Of a stretch of DNA of 64,000 nt, positions 1 to 9,020 are shown piece by piece. The translations under genes were made by a program, and so were the position numbers. Origin of the DNA: CAG-488 sp045641565 (GTDB taxonomy: Bacteria > Bacillota > Clostridia > Oscillospirales > Acutalibacteraceae); NCBI GenBank assembly GCA_045641565.1, contig JAZUHE010000067.1:4465-68464 (forward strand), given 5' to 3'. The notes beneath the pieces were generated by a model that saw only the letters and a program-made list of their open reading frames with translations, ran no database searches and was not told the DNA's origin. Numbering within the stretch: position 1 is the first letter of the stretch; the number at the start of each line of letters is the position of its first letter.

Positions 1-1
1 G

Positions 2-412
2 GACAACGCGGCGATTAACACAATTATGTTTGAAACGAAGACCAAAACATATGTGGCGCTTGAAAAAATGTGCCTCGCCGGTATGGAAACGTTTTTTGAC
101 GAGCGTTTCGCGCTTATTACCGTAACTCAGGAGATGTTCAGAATAAGCGGTTCTGACGAAAGCGAATGCGACGCCATTGCGTCTCTGCCCCGTCAGATAG
201 AGGGCGTTGTTATCGGCGCCACTCTCAGAGAGAAGCCCGACGGCAGCTTCAAGGTTTCAATGAGAACCCACGCCCCGGCGGACGCTTCCGCAATCTGCGC
301 GAAAATGGGCGGCGGCGGTCATATAAGAGCCGCAGGCTGTCAGCTTGACGGGCCGATGGAAAACGCGAAAGCGGTTCTGATGCAGAATATAAAAGAATAT
401 TTTAATGGATAA
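2..412 (+). CDS. DHH-family phosphoesterase (NrnA-like), C-terminal part
   Basis: The reading frame is open from base 2 and closes with TAA at 410-412, so the gene starts outside the window and only about 136 C-terminal residues are seen. The visible part is the DHHA1 domain, which binds RNA or nucleotide substrate in bifunctional oligoribonuclease/pAp phosphatases (NrnA). The diagnostic sign is the glycine-rich MGGGGHIRAAGC stretch, the GGGH motif of DHHA1. In the family this domain follows a DHH catalytic domain that hydrolyses short RNA or pAp in the cytoplasm. The next gene begins 18 bases downstream with no terminator between. The domain is clear; whether it is NrnA, a GGDEF-less GdpP or another DHH protein cannot be settled without the N-terminus. 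Confidence 0.8.
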   Translation, partial: DNAAINTIMFETKTKTYVALEKMCLAGMETFFDERFALITVTQEMFRISGSDESECDAIASLPRQIEGVVIGATLREKPDGSFKVSMRTHAPADASAICAKMGGGGHIRAAGCQLDGPMENAKAVLMQNIKEYFNG

Positions 413-430
413 ATATATTAAAATATAAGG

Positions 431-1576
431 ATGAATTTTGTGATGATTGATAAATACGCGATTGTTATAGGGGGAGCACATTTTAATTCTTTGGGAGTTA
501 TTAGAGCTCTGGGCGAAGCAGGGATAAAATCCGTTTTTATTAATATGGATGAATGGGGATTTGCCGAATGCAGCAAGTATACATTCGAAACAATTCATAT
601 CAGTAATATAGGAGAGTTGGTTCCGACTATATTAAATATTGTTAAAAAACATGGAGGCCGTCCTGCGATTTATCCTACGGGAGATGATTCCGCAAAGATA
701 ATAGATGAAGCTTTTGAAGAACTTGATAAAATTTCAATCTGCCCGGGCTGTAATGGTAAACTGAACTATTATTTAAGAAAGGATATTATGTGTGCTGCTG
801 CAAAGGAAGCAGGATTTATTGTACCGGAAACAGAATTTTTGGATATTGACGGCAATTTTGAAAACAAGCTGAGAGATTTTCCGAAACCGTTTATTTTGAA
901 GCCTATTAACAATCTGTTCGGCTCTAAGGGTGACATTTCAATATGTAAAGATGATAACGAAATAACCGGAATTGTAAAAAAATTCAGCTCATATAAAGCT
1001 GTGTTGATTCAGAAATATGTAAACGGAAGTGAAAATCTTACCATTGAGTATTGTGGCTGTAAATCCAGAGGTCACAGAGTTGAGGTTTATGGTCAGCTTG
1101 AAAAAATCAGAGAATATCCTGTTGACAGAGGTAGCACATCGTATGCTGTGATTAAAGAAAACATAACATATATTGATATTGATGTTCTGGATAAGATGCT
1201 TGATATAACTGATTTCAGTGGCGTTTTTGATTTGGAGCTGAAAGTGGTTGACGGAGTTCCGTATTTTATAGAAATAAATTACAGAAACGGCGCACCCGCA
1301 TATGCATTTATAAAAGGTGGCTTTAATCTTCATAAAGTTTGGTTTGACCAACAGTCAGGTATTAAAATTAATCGGGCGGAAATAAAAGAAACCACTCTTA
1401 TTTGTGAGGGCATTGATTTAAGTCATGTGTTTGACGGGAATATTAATTTTACAACGTGGCTTAAAAACTATCTGACGGCAGACGCACATATGATAGTAAA
1501 TAAAAAGGATATGAAACCGTTCTTTTATCAGTATAAATTACTTAAACCGTTCTTTGAGGCAAAGTTTTCCAAGTAA
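431..1576 (+). CDS. ATP-grasp domain ligase (carboxylate-amine ligase type)
   Basis: A 381-aa protein with an N-terminal Rossmann-like pre-ATP-grasp domain (VIGGAHFNSLGVIRALGEAG) and an ATP-grasp core. The core shows the ATP-lysine region PFILKPINNLFGSKGD and the Mg-binding FDLELKVVDGVPYFIEINYRNG. ATP-grasp enzymes join a carboxylate to an amine or thiol through an acylphosphate; this carbamoyl-phosphate-synthase/D-aspartate-ligase-like subgroup is common in surface polysaccharide and peptidoglycan-bridge loci. It lies 15 bases before a beta-propeller protein that is also typical of surface glycan loci. The substrate is unknown. ATG 431 follows AAGG closely; ATG 443 is a plausible alternative start. 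Confidence 0.75.
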   Translation: MNFVMIDKYAIVIGGAHFNSLGVIRALGEAGIKSVFINMDEWGFAECSKYTFETIHISNIGELVPTILNIVKKHGGRPAIYPTGDDSAKIIDEAFEELDKISICPGCNGKLNYYLRKDIMCAAAKEAGFIVPETEFLDIDGNFENKLRDFPKPFILKPINNLFGSKGDISICKDDNEITGIVKKFSSYKAVLIQKYVNGSENLTIEYCGCKSRGHRVEVYGQLEKIREYPVDRGSTSYAVIKENITYIDIDVLDKMLDITDFSGVFDLELKVVDGVPYFIEINYRNGAPAYAFIKGGFNLHKVWFDQQSGIKINRAEIKETTLICEGIDLSHVFDGNINFTTWLKNYLTADAHMIVNKKDMKPFFYQYKLLKPFFEAKFSK

Positions 1577-1590
1577 GATAGGATGATAAT

Positions 1591-2517
1591 ATGATAAACC
1601 TTTCAAGATTGTTTACAAAAACTGAATATACTGTCGGTTACAGATTCAGCAGAAAAGGAATTCTTGAGGATACAGAGACTCCGTTTGAATATATCAGGCT
1701 GAACAACGGTAATTACTGGTATGCGGACCCGTTTATTTATAAACACAATGACGAATGGTATGTATTTATGGAGATTTTTCAGTACGACAAGGGTTATGCC
1801 GGTATCGGATACTCTAAGTTGATTGACGGAAAACTTACAGAGCCCAGGATGATTATGGATACGGGATATCATATGTCTTTTCCCTTGATTTTTGAATATA
1901 ACGGTAAAATATTTATGGTTCCCGAAACCTGCGCGGTTAATAAGGTTCAGATGTTTGAATGTACGGATTTCCCCGAGAGGTGGAATAGCGTCGGATGTAT
2001 TAAAGAAAATGCGATTCTTAGTGATTCGGCAGTTTTTGAGTATGATAATCGGTTCTACATGTTTACATCCGCACCTACCGATGATTTATACGGAAACAGT
2101 TTGATTCTTGTTGAACTTGAAAAAGATGGTGAAATATTAAAAGCGGCAAAGCAGAAAATAATCACATCGGATTATAAGATTTCCCGTCAGGCAGGGAAAT
2201 TATTGAATTATAATGACAGATTAATAAGAGTCGCTCAGGATTGCAGTAATATGGATTATGGTCATGCTCTTGAGTTTCTTGAAATTGAGAATATGAGCAT
2301 AGACAATTATGCCGAAAAATATATCAGAGAAGTAAATGTATCTGACTTGAAAATTAACGGAGGCCTTCGCGGAGTGTCAGGAATACATACATACAATCGT
2401 GAAGATGATTTTGAAGTGGTTGATTATAAGCTGTGCACTTTTTCTTTAAAAAGCACAGTACTGAAAATAAAAATTGTTTTTGGCATGATAATTGATAAAA
2501 TCAGACACAGACATTAA
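1591..2517 (+). CDS. Five-bladed beta-propeller protein of the glycan-processing type
   Basis: A 308-aa protein without signal peptide. It contains repeated short beta-blade motifs such as YWYADPFIYKHNDEWYVFME, GYHMSFPLIFEYNGKIFMVPE and DSAVFEYDNRFYMFTS. These resemble GH43/GH32-like propeller folds and the N-terminal domain of glucosamine inositolphosphorylceramide transferase-like proteins found in bacterial polysaccharide clusters. It is preceded by an ATP-grasp ligase and followed by a PHP phosphoesterase with short spacings, suggesting one transcription unit. Fold assignment is from motif recognition; the enzymatic activity and substrate are not known. Confidence 0.6.
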   Translation: MINLSRLFTKTEYTVGYRFSRKGILEDTETPFEYIRLNNGNYWYADPFIYKHNDEWYVFMEIFQYDKGYAGIGYSKLIDGKLTEPRMIMDTGYHMSFPLIFEYNGKIFMVPETCAVNKVQMFECTDFPERWNSVGCIKENAILSDSAVFEYDNRFYMFTSAPTDDLYGNSLILVELEKDGEILKAAKQKIITSDYKISRQAGKLLNYNDRLIRVAQDCSNMDYGHALEFLEIENMSIDNYAEKYIREVNVSDLKINGGLRGVSGIHTYNREDDFEVVDYKLCTFSLKSTVLKIKIVFGMIIDKIRHRH

Positions 2518-2537
2518 ACAAACAGACAGGAATTCAT

Positions 2538-3563
2538 ATGAAAAAATATCTTATTTCAGATGAGGGGAATTTTTACAAGGCGAATCTCCACGGTCATTCC
2601 ACTGTCTCTGATGGTGAGCTGACTCCGGACGGGATTAAAGAAATGTATATGAAAGAGGGATACTCGATTATCGCCTATACAGACCACAATCATTTTGTGA
2701 CTCACAATGATTTGAGCGATGATAGTTTCCTCGCTCTCAACGGCGTTGAGAATGCCGCAGACGAGCACTGCGAGTCGTGGATGCACGAGAGATGCTGTGA
2801 TATATGCTATATTGCTCTTTCACCGGAGAGAAAAGCGCATCCGTTTCAGGACGAGGACAATATAATCGGCGACAGTGAATATTCTCCCTTTTCCGTGACG
2901 TACTGCTCAGAGGATGTAAATATGATGATTGAAACCGGCGTGAAGAACGGATTTTTTGTAACGTACAATCATCCTACCTGGTCGCTGGAAAATTTTGAGA
3001 GATATATGTCATATAACGGGATGCACGCCATGGAGATATTCAACAAGAGCAGCGAGGTTGACGGATACAACGAGTATAACCCCGATATTTATGACGATAT
3101 GCTTCGCGGCGGCAAGAAGATTTTCTGCATCGCGACAGACGACAATCACAACCGCGCGCCGAACACCTGCCACTGGGATTCCTTCGGCGGATTCACCATG
3201 ATTAAATCAAAGTCGCTGAAATACGAAGATGTGACATCGGCACTTTTAAAGGGCGATTTTTATGCTTCGAGAGGGCCTGTAATCAAGGCTCTGTGGCTTG
3301 ATACAGATGATTATTCCGTTCATCTTGAGTGCGAAAAGGCGGTAAGAATTGTCTGCACCCGCGGCGGCAGGAGACTTCGCTCCGTATACGCCGAGGAAAA
3401 GGGCGTTGATTATATTACGGAGGAAAAATTCAGCATCAACAAGGACGATGTGTATTTCAGATTCACCGTTTTTGACGAGAACGGCATGACCGCCGATACA
3501 AACGCATATTTTGTTGAGGATATGGATGTGGATTTTTCCTGTGAAAATCTGTTTGTAGAATAA
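2538..3563 (+). CDS. PHP-domain metal-dependent phosphoesterase
   Basis: A 341-aa PHP-fold protein. Metal-ligand motifs are in place: H18-G-H20-S near the N-terminus, D49-H50-N, an internal YNHPTWS, and CIATDDNHN in the last motif. PHP proteins of this subgroup hydrolyse phosphoesters such as histidinol phosphate, nucleotide 3',5'-bisphosphate or sugar phosphates. The start is ATG 2538 after ACAGGAATTC. The gene closes the small surface/glycan-type unit and ends on a strong intrinsic terminator. Substrate cannot be inferred. Confidence 0.8.
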   Translation: MKKYLISDEGNFYKANLHGHSTVSDGELTPDGIKEMYMKEGYSIIAYTDHNHFVTHNDLSDDSFLALNGVENAADEHCESWMHERCCDICYIALSPERKAHPFQDEDNIIGDSEYSPFSVTYCSEDVNMMIETGVKNGFFVTYNHPTWSLENFERYMSYNGMHAMEIFNKSSEVDGYNEYNPDIYDDMLRGGKKIFCIATDDNHNRAPNTCHWDSFGGFTMIKSKSLKYEDVTSALLKGDFYASRGPVIKALWLDTDDYSVHLECEKAVRIVCTRGGRRLRSVYAEEKGVDYITEEKFSINKDDVYFRFTVFDENGMTADTNAYFVEDMDVDFSCENLFVE

Positions 3564-3590
3564 AAGGAGGCTTGCCTCCTTTATTTTTTT
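3563..3590 (+). terminator. Intrinsic terminator after the PHP gene
   Basis: A perfect 9-bp stem, AAAGGAGGC/GCCTCCTTT with a TT loop, is followed by seven T residues. It overlaps the stop codon of the PHP gene. Confidence 0.9.
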
Positions 3591-3621
3591 GCAAAAATCT
3601 GAATTATTTTTGATTTACATC

Positions 3622-3650
3622 TTGATAGATTTGTAATTTTCTGCGATAAT
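3622..3650 (+). promoter_or_regulatory. Putative sigma-A promoter of gltX-glnS
   Basis: TTGATA at 3622-3627 and GATAAT at 3645-3650 are separated by 17 bases, about 70 bases before the gltX start. No T-box or other leader structure was recognised in the short leader. Confidence 0.5.
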
Positions 3651-3718
3651 ATAATGTGATTATTTATAAACTCAGTAAGTATTTTTTGTTGAGCCAAAAA
3701 ACGAAAGGATTTTTTAAT

Positions 3719-5383
3719 ATGATGGATTATGAGAAATTAGCTGAGCTGCTTTTTCCCGATATAACAAAGACAGTTGAGGATTACGAAGCTCTTTACCCTG
3801 TAAGAAATCTCAAGGAGGGCGCGCGCGTTACACGTTTCGCTCCCAGCCCTACGGGATATCTTCATATAGGCGGACTTTTCGGCGCTCTTGTTGACGTGCT
3901 GACCGCAAAAGCCACAGGCGGTATTTCTTATTTAAGAATTGAGGATACCGACAAAAAACGTGAAATCGAAGACGGCGTTTCCACTGTTATCAACGGCTTT
4001 AAAGCTTTCGGCATTGAGTTTGATGAGGGCGTTACAGGCTTTGACAGCGAAAAGGGCGATTACGGCCCCTACACTCAGAGCCAGCGCGTTGAGGTTTATC
4101 AGACAGTAGCGAAAGAGCTTGTTAAAAAAGGTCTCGCTTATCCCTGCTTCTGCACGGCGGACGAGCTCTCCGCTCTTCGTGAACAGCAGGAAAAGGACGG
4201 CGCTCTTATCTGGGGCTATTTCGGCAAATGGGCAAAATGCCGTGACCTTTCATATGAACAGATTGAGGAAAACATAAATGCGGGCAAGCCTTATGTTCTC
4301 CGCTTCCGCTCAGAGGGCAGCGAAGACAAGCGCATTTTCTTTGACGATATTATCCGCGGTAAAATTGAAATGCCCGAAAATATTATAGACGAGGTCCTTC
4401 TCAAATCAGACGGAATTCCCACATACCATTTTGCTCACGTCTGCGACGATCACTTCATGAGAACAACACACGTTATCCGCGGTGAGGAATGGATTTCATC
4501 TGTTCCCAAGCATATTGCCCTCTTCAAGGCCTGCGGATTCAGACTTCCAAAATACGCCCACACACCCCAGCTTATGAAGATTGACGAGCAGGACGGCACA
4601 AAGCGTAAATTCTCAAAGAGAAAAGACCCCGAGGCGGCTGTCAGCTACTTTGTTGACCAGGGATTCCCGAAGGAAAGCCTCATAGAGTATATCCTTACTC
4701 TTCTCAACTCCAACTTTGAGGACTGGCGCAGAGCGAATCCCGACGCTGACGCGTTTTCGTTCCCCTTTAATCTTAAAAAGATGAGCCCCAGCGGATGTCT
4801 CTTTGACCTCGTAAAGCTCACCGATATAAGCAAAAACATTATTTCAAAAATGAGCGCTCAGAGAATATATGAAGACCTCACCGTATGGGCAAAGGCTTAT
4901 GATGAGGAATTCTATGAGCTTCTTACAAAAGATAAGGAATTCAGCATTAATATGCTCAATATTGACCGTGAGGTTCCGAAGCCCCGTAAGGATATCGCAA
5001 AGTGGAACGAGGTTAAGGATTATTTCTCATATTTCTTCAATGAGATTTATAATCCCGACCTGACTCTTCCCGAGAATATCAGCAAGGCTGACGCGGCGGA
5101 CATCCTCACTGAATATCTTAAGGTTGTTGACTGCGCTGACGATAAGGACACATGGTTTGCAAAAATCAAAGCTCTCTGCGAGCCTCTCGGCTTCACACCC
5201 AATGTTAAGGAATACAAAAAGAATCCCGAGGCGTTCAAGGGTCATGTAGGCGACGTTTCAACAGTTATCAGAATCGCTCTCACATCAAGAAAGAATACCC
5301 CAGACCTTCACTCCATCACAGCTCTTTTAGGTAATGACGAGGTTAAGGCGAGAATAGAAAAGGCAATTAAAGAATACAGATAA
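3719..5383 (+). CDS. gltX: Glutamyl-tRNA synthetase
   Basis: A class I aminoacyl-tRNA synthetase that charges tRNA-Glu in the cytoplasm. The catalytic HIGH motif is FAPSPTGYLHIGG and the KMSKS-like loop is KRKFSKRKD. The start ATG 3719 (or the adjacent ATG 3722) follows GAAAGGA at good spacing; the frame is open upstream but that part has no ribosome site and no family similarity. The protein is about 554 aa, longer than the ~480 aa of common bacterial GltX but like the long clostridial variant. It is followed after 14 bases by glutaminyl-tRNA synthetase, with a GCGGAGGA ribosome site. Confidence 0.95.
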   Translation: MMDYEKLAELLFPDITKTVEDYEALYPVRNLKEGARVTRFAPSPTGYLHIGGLFGALVDVLTAKATGGISYLRIEDTDKKREIEDGVSTVINGFKAFGIEFDEGVTGFDSEKGDYGPYTQSQRVEVYQTVAKELVKKGLAYPCFCTADELSALREQQEKDGALIWGYFGKWAKCRDLSYEQIEENINAGKPYVLRFRSEGSEDKRIFFDDIIRGKIEMPENIIDEVLLKSDGIPTYHFAHVCDDHFMRTTHVIRGEEWISSVPKHIALFKACGFRLPKYAHTPQLMKIDEQDGTKRKFSKRKDPEAAVSYFVDQGFPKESLIEYILTLLNSNFEDWRRANPDADAFSFPFNLKKMSPSGCLFDLVKLTDISKNIISKMSAQRIYEDLTVWAKAYDEEFYELLTKDKEFSINMLNIDREVPKPRKDIAKWNEVKDYFSYFFNEIYNPDLTLPENISKADAADILTEYLKVVDCADDKDTWFAKIKALCEPLGFTPNVKEYKKNPEAFKGHVGDVSTVIRIALTSRKNTPDLHSITALLGNDEVKARIEKAIKEYR

Positions 5384-5397
5384 GCGGAGGAATAAAC

Positions 5398-7044
5398 ATG
5401 GACGAAGCAGTAAAATCATCAAATTTTATTCATGACTTCATTGATGAAGATCTTGAAAACGGAGTAAATACGAGAATTCAGACAAGATTTCCTCCCGAAC
5501 CCAACGGATATCTCCATATCGGTCACGCGAAGGCTATCTGCATAGATTTCGGTACAGCTGAAAAATACGGCGGCATATGCAATCTCCGCTTTGACGACAC
5601 CAACCCCTCAAAAGAGGACGTTGAATATGTTGACTCAATCAAAGAGGATATTGAGTGGCTCGGCTTCAAGTGGGCAAACACATATTATGCGTCAAGCTAT
5701 TTTGATTTTATTTATGAATGTGCAATAAAGCTTATCAACAAGGGCAAGGCTTATGTTGACGACCTTTCGCCCGAAGAGATAAGAGAATACAGAGGAACTC
5801 TCACAGAGCCCGGCAAAAACAGTCCTTACCGCGACCGTTCCGTTGAAGAAAATCTTGAGCTCTTCAGGAGAATGACAGACGGTGAATTCCCCAACGGCGC
5901 TAAGGTACTCAGAGCAAAGATTGACATGGCGTCGCCCAACCTTAATATGCGCGACCCGATTATATACAGAATCTCACACACATCACATCATCAGACAGGA
6001 GATAAATGGTGCGTATATCCCATGTACGATTTTGCGCATCCTCTTTCAGACGCGAGAGAGAACGTAACCTATTCTCTCTGCTCTCTTGAATTTGAAAATC
6101 ACAGACCGCTTTATAACTGGTTTGTTAATGAAATCGGCTTTGAGGAGCCGCCCAGACAGATTGAGTTCGCACGTCTTAACGTCAACTACTGCGTAACAAG
6201 CAAGAGAAAATGCCTTGACCTTGTTGAGCAGGGTCACGTTTCCGGCTGGGACGACCCGAGAATGGTTACCCTCTGCGGAATGAGAAGACGCGGTTATCCC
6301 GCACAGGCGGTAAGAGATTTCATTGACAGAATCGGCGTCAGCAAGGCAGACAGTGTTGTTGATTTCGGTCTGCTCGAGGCCTGCGTAAGAGATTATCTCA
6401 ACGCAAACGCTCCCAGAGCAATGGCTGTTCTCCGTCCTCTTAAGGTAGTTATTGACAATTACCCTGAAGGACAGACGGAGGAACTTGAGGTTGAGCTTCA
6501 TCCCGACCATCCCGAAATGGGAACAAGAAAGGTTACCTTCGGCAGAGAGATATATGTTGAGCGCGAGGACTTCATGATTGAGCCTGTCAAGAAGTATTTC
6601 AGACTCTTCCCCGGCAACGAGGTCAGACTCAAGAGCGCTTATTTCGCAAAGTGCACAGGCTATGACCTTGACGAAAACGGCGAAGTATGCTGCGTTCACT
6701 GTGAATATGACCCCGCTTCAAAGGGCGGAAATTCACCCGACGGCAGAAAGGTCAAGGGTACTCTTCACTGGGTAAGCAAGGATGACAGCATCAAGGCTAC
6801 AGTCAATATTTATGACAGACTCTTTAAGGTTGAGAAGCCCGGTTCATCAGATGACCTCGCCGCTGACCTTAATCCCGATTCTCTTACCGTGCTTAAGGAC
6901 TGCCTTATTGAAGGAAGTCTTAAGGACGCAAAGCCCGGTGACGTTTTCCAGTTTATGCGCCAGGGATACTTCTGCGTTGATAAAGACAGCACAGAAGATA
7001 ATCTGATTATCAACCGCACGGTTGACCTTAAATCATCCTGGTAA
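5398..7044 (+). CDS. glnS: Glutaminyl-tRNA synthetase
   Basis: A 548-aa class Ib synthetase that charges tRNA-Gln directly. It has the GlnRS-type signature RFPPEPNGYLHIGHAKAI, with proline and asparagine marking GlnRS rather than GluRS, followed by LRFDDTNP. Its second catalytic loop is VTSKRKCL, and the anticodon-binding beta-barrels occupy the C-terminal half. It sits directly behind gltX in one unit. Most Bacillota make Gln-tRNA by GatCAB transamidation, so a GlnRS beside a GluRS points to a direct route in this lineage, as known for some Clostridia. Whether GatCAB also exists cannot be seen here. Confidence 0.95.
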   Translation: MDEAVKSSNFIHDFIDEDLENGVNTRIQTRFPPEPNGYLHIGHAKAICIDFGTAEKYGGICNLRFDDTNPSKEDVEYVDSIKEDIEWLGFKWANTYYASSYFDFIYECAIKLINKGKAYVDDLSPEEIREYRGTLTEPGKNSPYRDRSVEENLELFRRMTDGEFPNGAKVLRAKIDMASPNLNMRDPIIYRISHTSHHQTGDKWCVYPMYDFAHPLSDARENVTYSLCSLEFENHRPLYNWFVNEIGFEEPPRQIEFARLNVNYCVTSKRKCLDLVEQGHVSGWDDPRMVTLCGMRRRGYPAQAVRDFIDRIGVSKADSVVDFGLLEACVRDYLNANAPRAMAVLRPLKVVIDNYPEGQTEELEVELHPDHPEMGTRKVTFGREIYVEREDFMIEPVKKYFRLFPGNEVRLKSAYFAKCTGYDLDENGEVCCVHCEYDPASKGGNSPDGRKVKGTLHWVSKDDSIKATVNIYDRLFKVEKPGSSDDLAADLNPDSLTVLKDCLIEGSLKDAKPGDVFQFMRQGYFCVDKDSTEDNLIINRTVDLKSSW

Positions 7045-7128
7045 TAAACAGGACACAAAAAATCTTACTGCGCAATCCGCACATCTTAATTGTGCGGTGT
7101 TGCCATAAATCAGAAAGGTTCTGATATT

Positions 7129-7827
7129 ATGAAAATAATTAACAAGATAATTACCATTGCCGCTGCGCTGGCTGTTTTCCCCGCGTTCATAATGCAGACG
7201 ATTTTTACCGCGGTTGTTTCTATAGATAAGGAATCCCTTGTTTATACGCTGGCCAACGCTGTCCTCGGGCAGGATAATCAGCTGACCGGCAACCGCCTCG
7301 GAATTGAGAAGTCTCTGGTTGACCTGTTTAATTATCTGACAGGCAAGACAGAGAGCACATTTGACCTTAAGGATATTATCATGAACCTCCCTGCGGAGTT
7401 CGCACCCCTTAAGAAATACGTTATTGCGTCGGCTGTATTTATTGCTATAGGTCTGATTATTACCGTTATTATTCTCGGCTGCTCACTGTTTACCAAGGCG
7501 TATAAGACAATTATCGGTTTAGGCCTCGGCGGCGCGGCGAGCTTCCTGACATCAATAATCCTTTTCGGTAAAGCTGCTGCCCCCTTGCTTGACGGTACTA
7601 TTGACATTGCTTCATATATACTGCCCAAGCTCATTAACAGTGAGTCTATTTTAGGCTCTATCGCAACAGCGGCGCTCAGCGGAACGATAAGTGTGGATAT
7701 GTGCAGCCTCGGTGGTGCGGTATACAGCGCGATGATAATTCTCTTTGGCATTGCCGCGTGGGAATTCGCGTATTATATTACTCTTCCCAAAGAAGAGAAG
7801 CCCGCAAAGAAAGTGAAAGTGAGATAG
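7129..7827 (+). CDS. Uncharacterised membrane protein
   Basis: A 232-aa protein starting at ATG 7129 after CAGAAAGG. I see about four hydrophobic segments: near residues 5-27, around 95-120 (VIASAVFIAIGLIITVIIL), around 130-150, and near the C-terminus (YSAMIILFGIAAWEFAYYI). It ends with a lysine-rich cytoplasmic-type tail. No family was recognised. It lies 85 bases after glnS and is almost contiguous with the downstream HAD phosphatase gene, which begins 2 bases after its stop, so the two are probably co-translated. Confidence 0.75.
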   Translation: MKIINKIITIAAALAVFPAFIMQTIFTAVVSIDKESLVYTLANAVLGQDNQLTGNRLGIEKSLVDLFNYLTGKTESTFDLKDIIMNLPAEFAPLKKYVIASAVFIAIGLIITVIILGCSLFTKAYKTIIGLGLGGAASFLTSIILFGKAAAPLLDGTIDIASYILPKLINSESILGSIATAALSGTISVDMCSLGGAVYSAMIILFGIAAWEFAYYITLPKEEKPAKKVKVR

Positions 7828-7828
7828 C

Positions 7829-8629
7829 TTGAATATACTAAAAGATAAAAAGCTTTTTCTGCTCGACCTTGACGGGACACTGTATGTCAGCGAAAAAATC
7901 ATAGGCAAGTCTCTTGAATTCCTTGACGCTGTGGTTGACAACGGCGGAAAGTATATGTTCCTGACAAACAACTCCTCAAAAAGTGTAGACACTTATATTG
8001 AGCGGCTTAATAAAATAGGCTTCAGGGCCGCGGAGGATAATTTCTTTACCTCGGCGCAGGCCACGGCGTATTATATCGAAAAGAAATACGGCAAGGAAAA
8101 AAGAATGTATGTTCTCGGCACGGAATCCTTCAAAAAGTCGCTTTTAAAAGAAAACTTCAACATCACCGACGAGCTTGAGGACGGAATCGAGCTTCTTGTA
8201 GTTGGCTACGATACGGAGCTGACATATAAAAAGCTCGAGGAAGCGTGTATTCTTATTCATCGCGGCGTTGAATATATCGCCACGAATCCCGACCTTGCCT
8301 GTCCGTCTGAGAACGGATTTATCCCCGACTGCGGAGCCATAACCGCCTGTATTGAGGCGGCAACGGGCAAAAAGCCTCATTACGCAGGCAAGCCGGACCC
8401 TGCCATGGTTTATATGGCGGTGGAAAAATCGGGATTTTCTTTTGAAGAAGCCTGCATGATAGGAGACAGACTCTATACTGATATTGCGATAGGCAACAAC
8501 GCCGGAATCACCAGCGTGGCTGTGCTTACGGGCGAAACAACTTTGGAAGAAATCGCTTCGGCGCAGGGTAATCTCATACCCGATATTGTCTGTGACAGTA
8601 TAGACGATATTTATAATATGATAAAATAA
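7829..8629 (+). CDS. HAD-IIA family sugar-phosphatase (NagD/AraL-like)
   Basis: A 266-aa HAD hydrolase. Motif I is FLLDLDGTLYVSE near residue 12, motif II MFLTNNSS near residue 50, and the C-terminal motif is CMIGDRLYTDIAIGNNAG. The C2A cap arrangement and length fit HAD-IIA enzymes (NagD, AraL, 4-nitrophenylphosphatase-like), which dephosphorylate sugar or nucleotide phosphates. The start is TTG 7829, only two bases after the preceding stop. No strong Shine-Dalgarno is visible, which fits translational coupling to the membrane protein gene. Substrate unknown. Confidence 0.85.
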   Translation: MNILKDKKLFLLDLDGTLYVSEKIIGKSLEFLDAVVDNGGKYMFLTNNSSKSVDTYIERLNKIGFRAAEDNFFTSAQATAYYIEKKYGKEKRMYVLGTESFKKSLLKENFNITDELEDGIELLVVGYDTELTYKKLEEACILIHRGVEYIATNPDLACPSENGFIPDCGAITACIEAATGKKPHYAGKPDPAMVYMAVEKSGFSFEEACMIGDRLYTDIAIGNNAGITSVAVLTGETTLEEIASAQGNLIPDIVCDSIDDIYNMIK

Positions 8630-8637
8630 CGAAAAGA

Positions 8638-8677
8638 GGTGCGGATTGAGTATTACACTTTATCCGCGCCCTTTTGA
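8638..8677 (+). terminator. Probable intrinsic terminator after the HAD gene
   Basis: GGTGCGGAT pairs with ATCCGCGCC (9 bp, one G-T pair) across a 15-base loop and is followed by CTTTTGATTTT. Confidence 0.6.
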
Positions 8678-8693
8678 TTTTCGGGGTGATATT

Positions 8694-8813
8694 TTGAAAA
8701 TCGAAACAGTAAAATACAGCGCGGACGGTTATTTTACCGCGGCAGGGCTTAAAATGAATAAGGCGAATCACAACGGAAAAACAATGAGAATTTTTTCGTT
8801 TGATATAAGATGA
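8694..8813 (+). CDS. Possible 39-aa peptide or gene remnant
   Basis: A TTG-initiated frame of 39 codons follows a GGGGTGAT ribosome site by a few bases and ends with TGA 8811-8813. The peptide begins LKIETVKYSADG. I recognise no family. It sits in a 600-base stretch otherwise filled with palindromic repeats, so it may be the end of a decayed gene. Confidence 0.2.
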   Translation: MKIETVKYSADGYFTAAGLKMNKANHNGKTMRIFSFDIR

Positions 8814-8843
8814 ACGGAATAATAAAAATGCTTGAAAAATTTT

Positions 8844-8971
8844 TATCTGAATCTTTCTCTCGGCAAGCGCAGAAAAGGCGCCCTTTGGGGGAGCTGTCAC
8901 AAAGTGACTGAGGGGGTTACCCCTACCGTCAAAATCAGAGATTTTGCCACCTCCCCCAAGGGAGGCAACAA
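8844..8971 (+). repeat. Interspersed intergenic repeat, copy 1
   Basis: A repeat beginning ATCTGAATCTTTCTCTCGG, followed by AAGCGCAGAAAAGG and GGGGGAGCTGTC...GACTGAGGGGG, and closing with CCACCTCCCCCAAGGGAGGC. A second copy occurs at 46661-46745 with the same first 35 bases and the same arm structure. No gene is supported across 8814-9238; translations of this stretch are repeat-derived. Confidence 0.65.
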
Positions 8972-9020
8972 CTTGCCAAATCCCAGTTTGTAAAACCGGA
9001 ATTATGTGATATATCCATAT

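Noticed and set aside
3593..3718. T-box leader before gltX
   Set aside because: The leader is too short and shows no T-box sequence or antiterminator/terminator pair.
6046..6699. 217-codon minus-strand frame inside glnS
   Set aside because: Antisense to an intact, strongly conserved GlnRS gene; no independent signals.
8574..8900. 108-codon minus-strand frame downstream of the HAD gene
   Set aside because: Covers the terminator and an intergenic repeat whose translated form also appears at 46.7 kb; no ribosome site.
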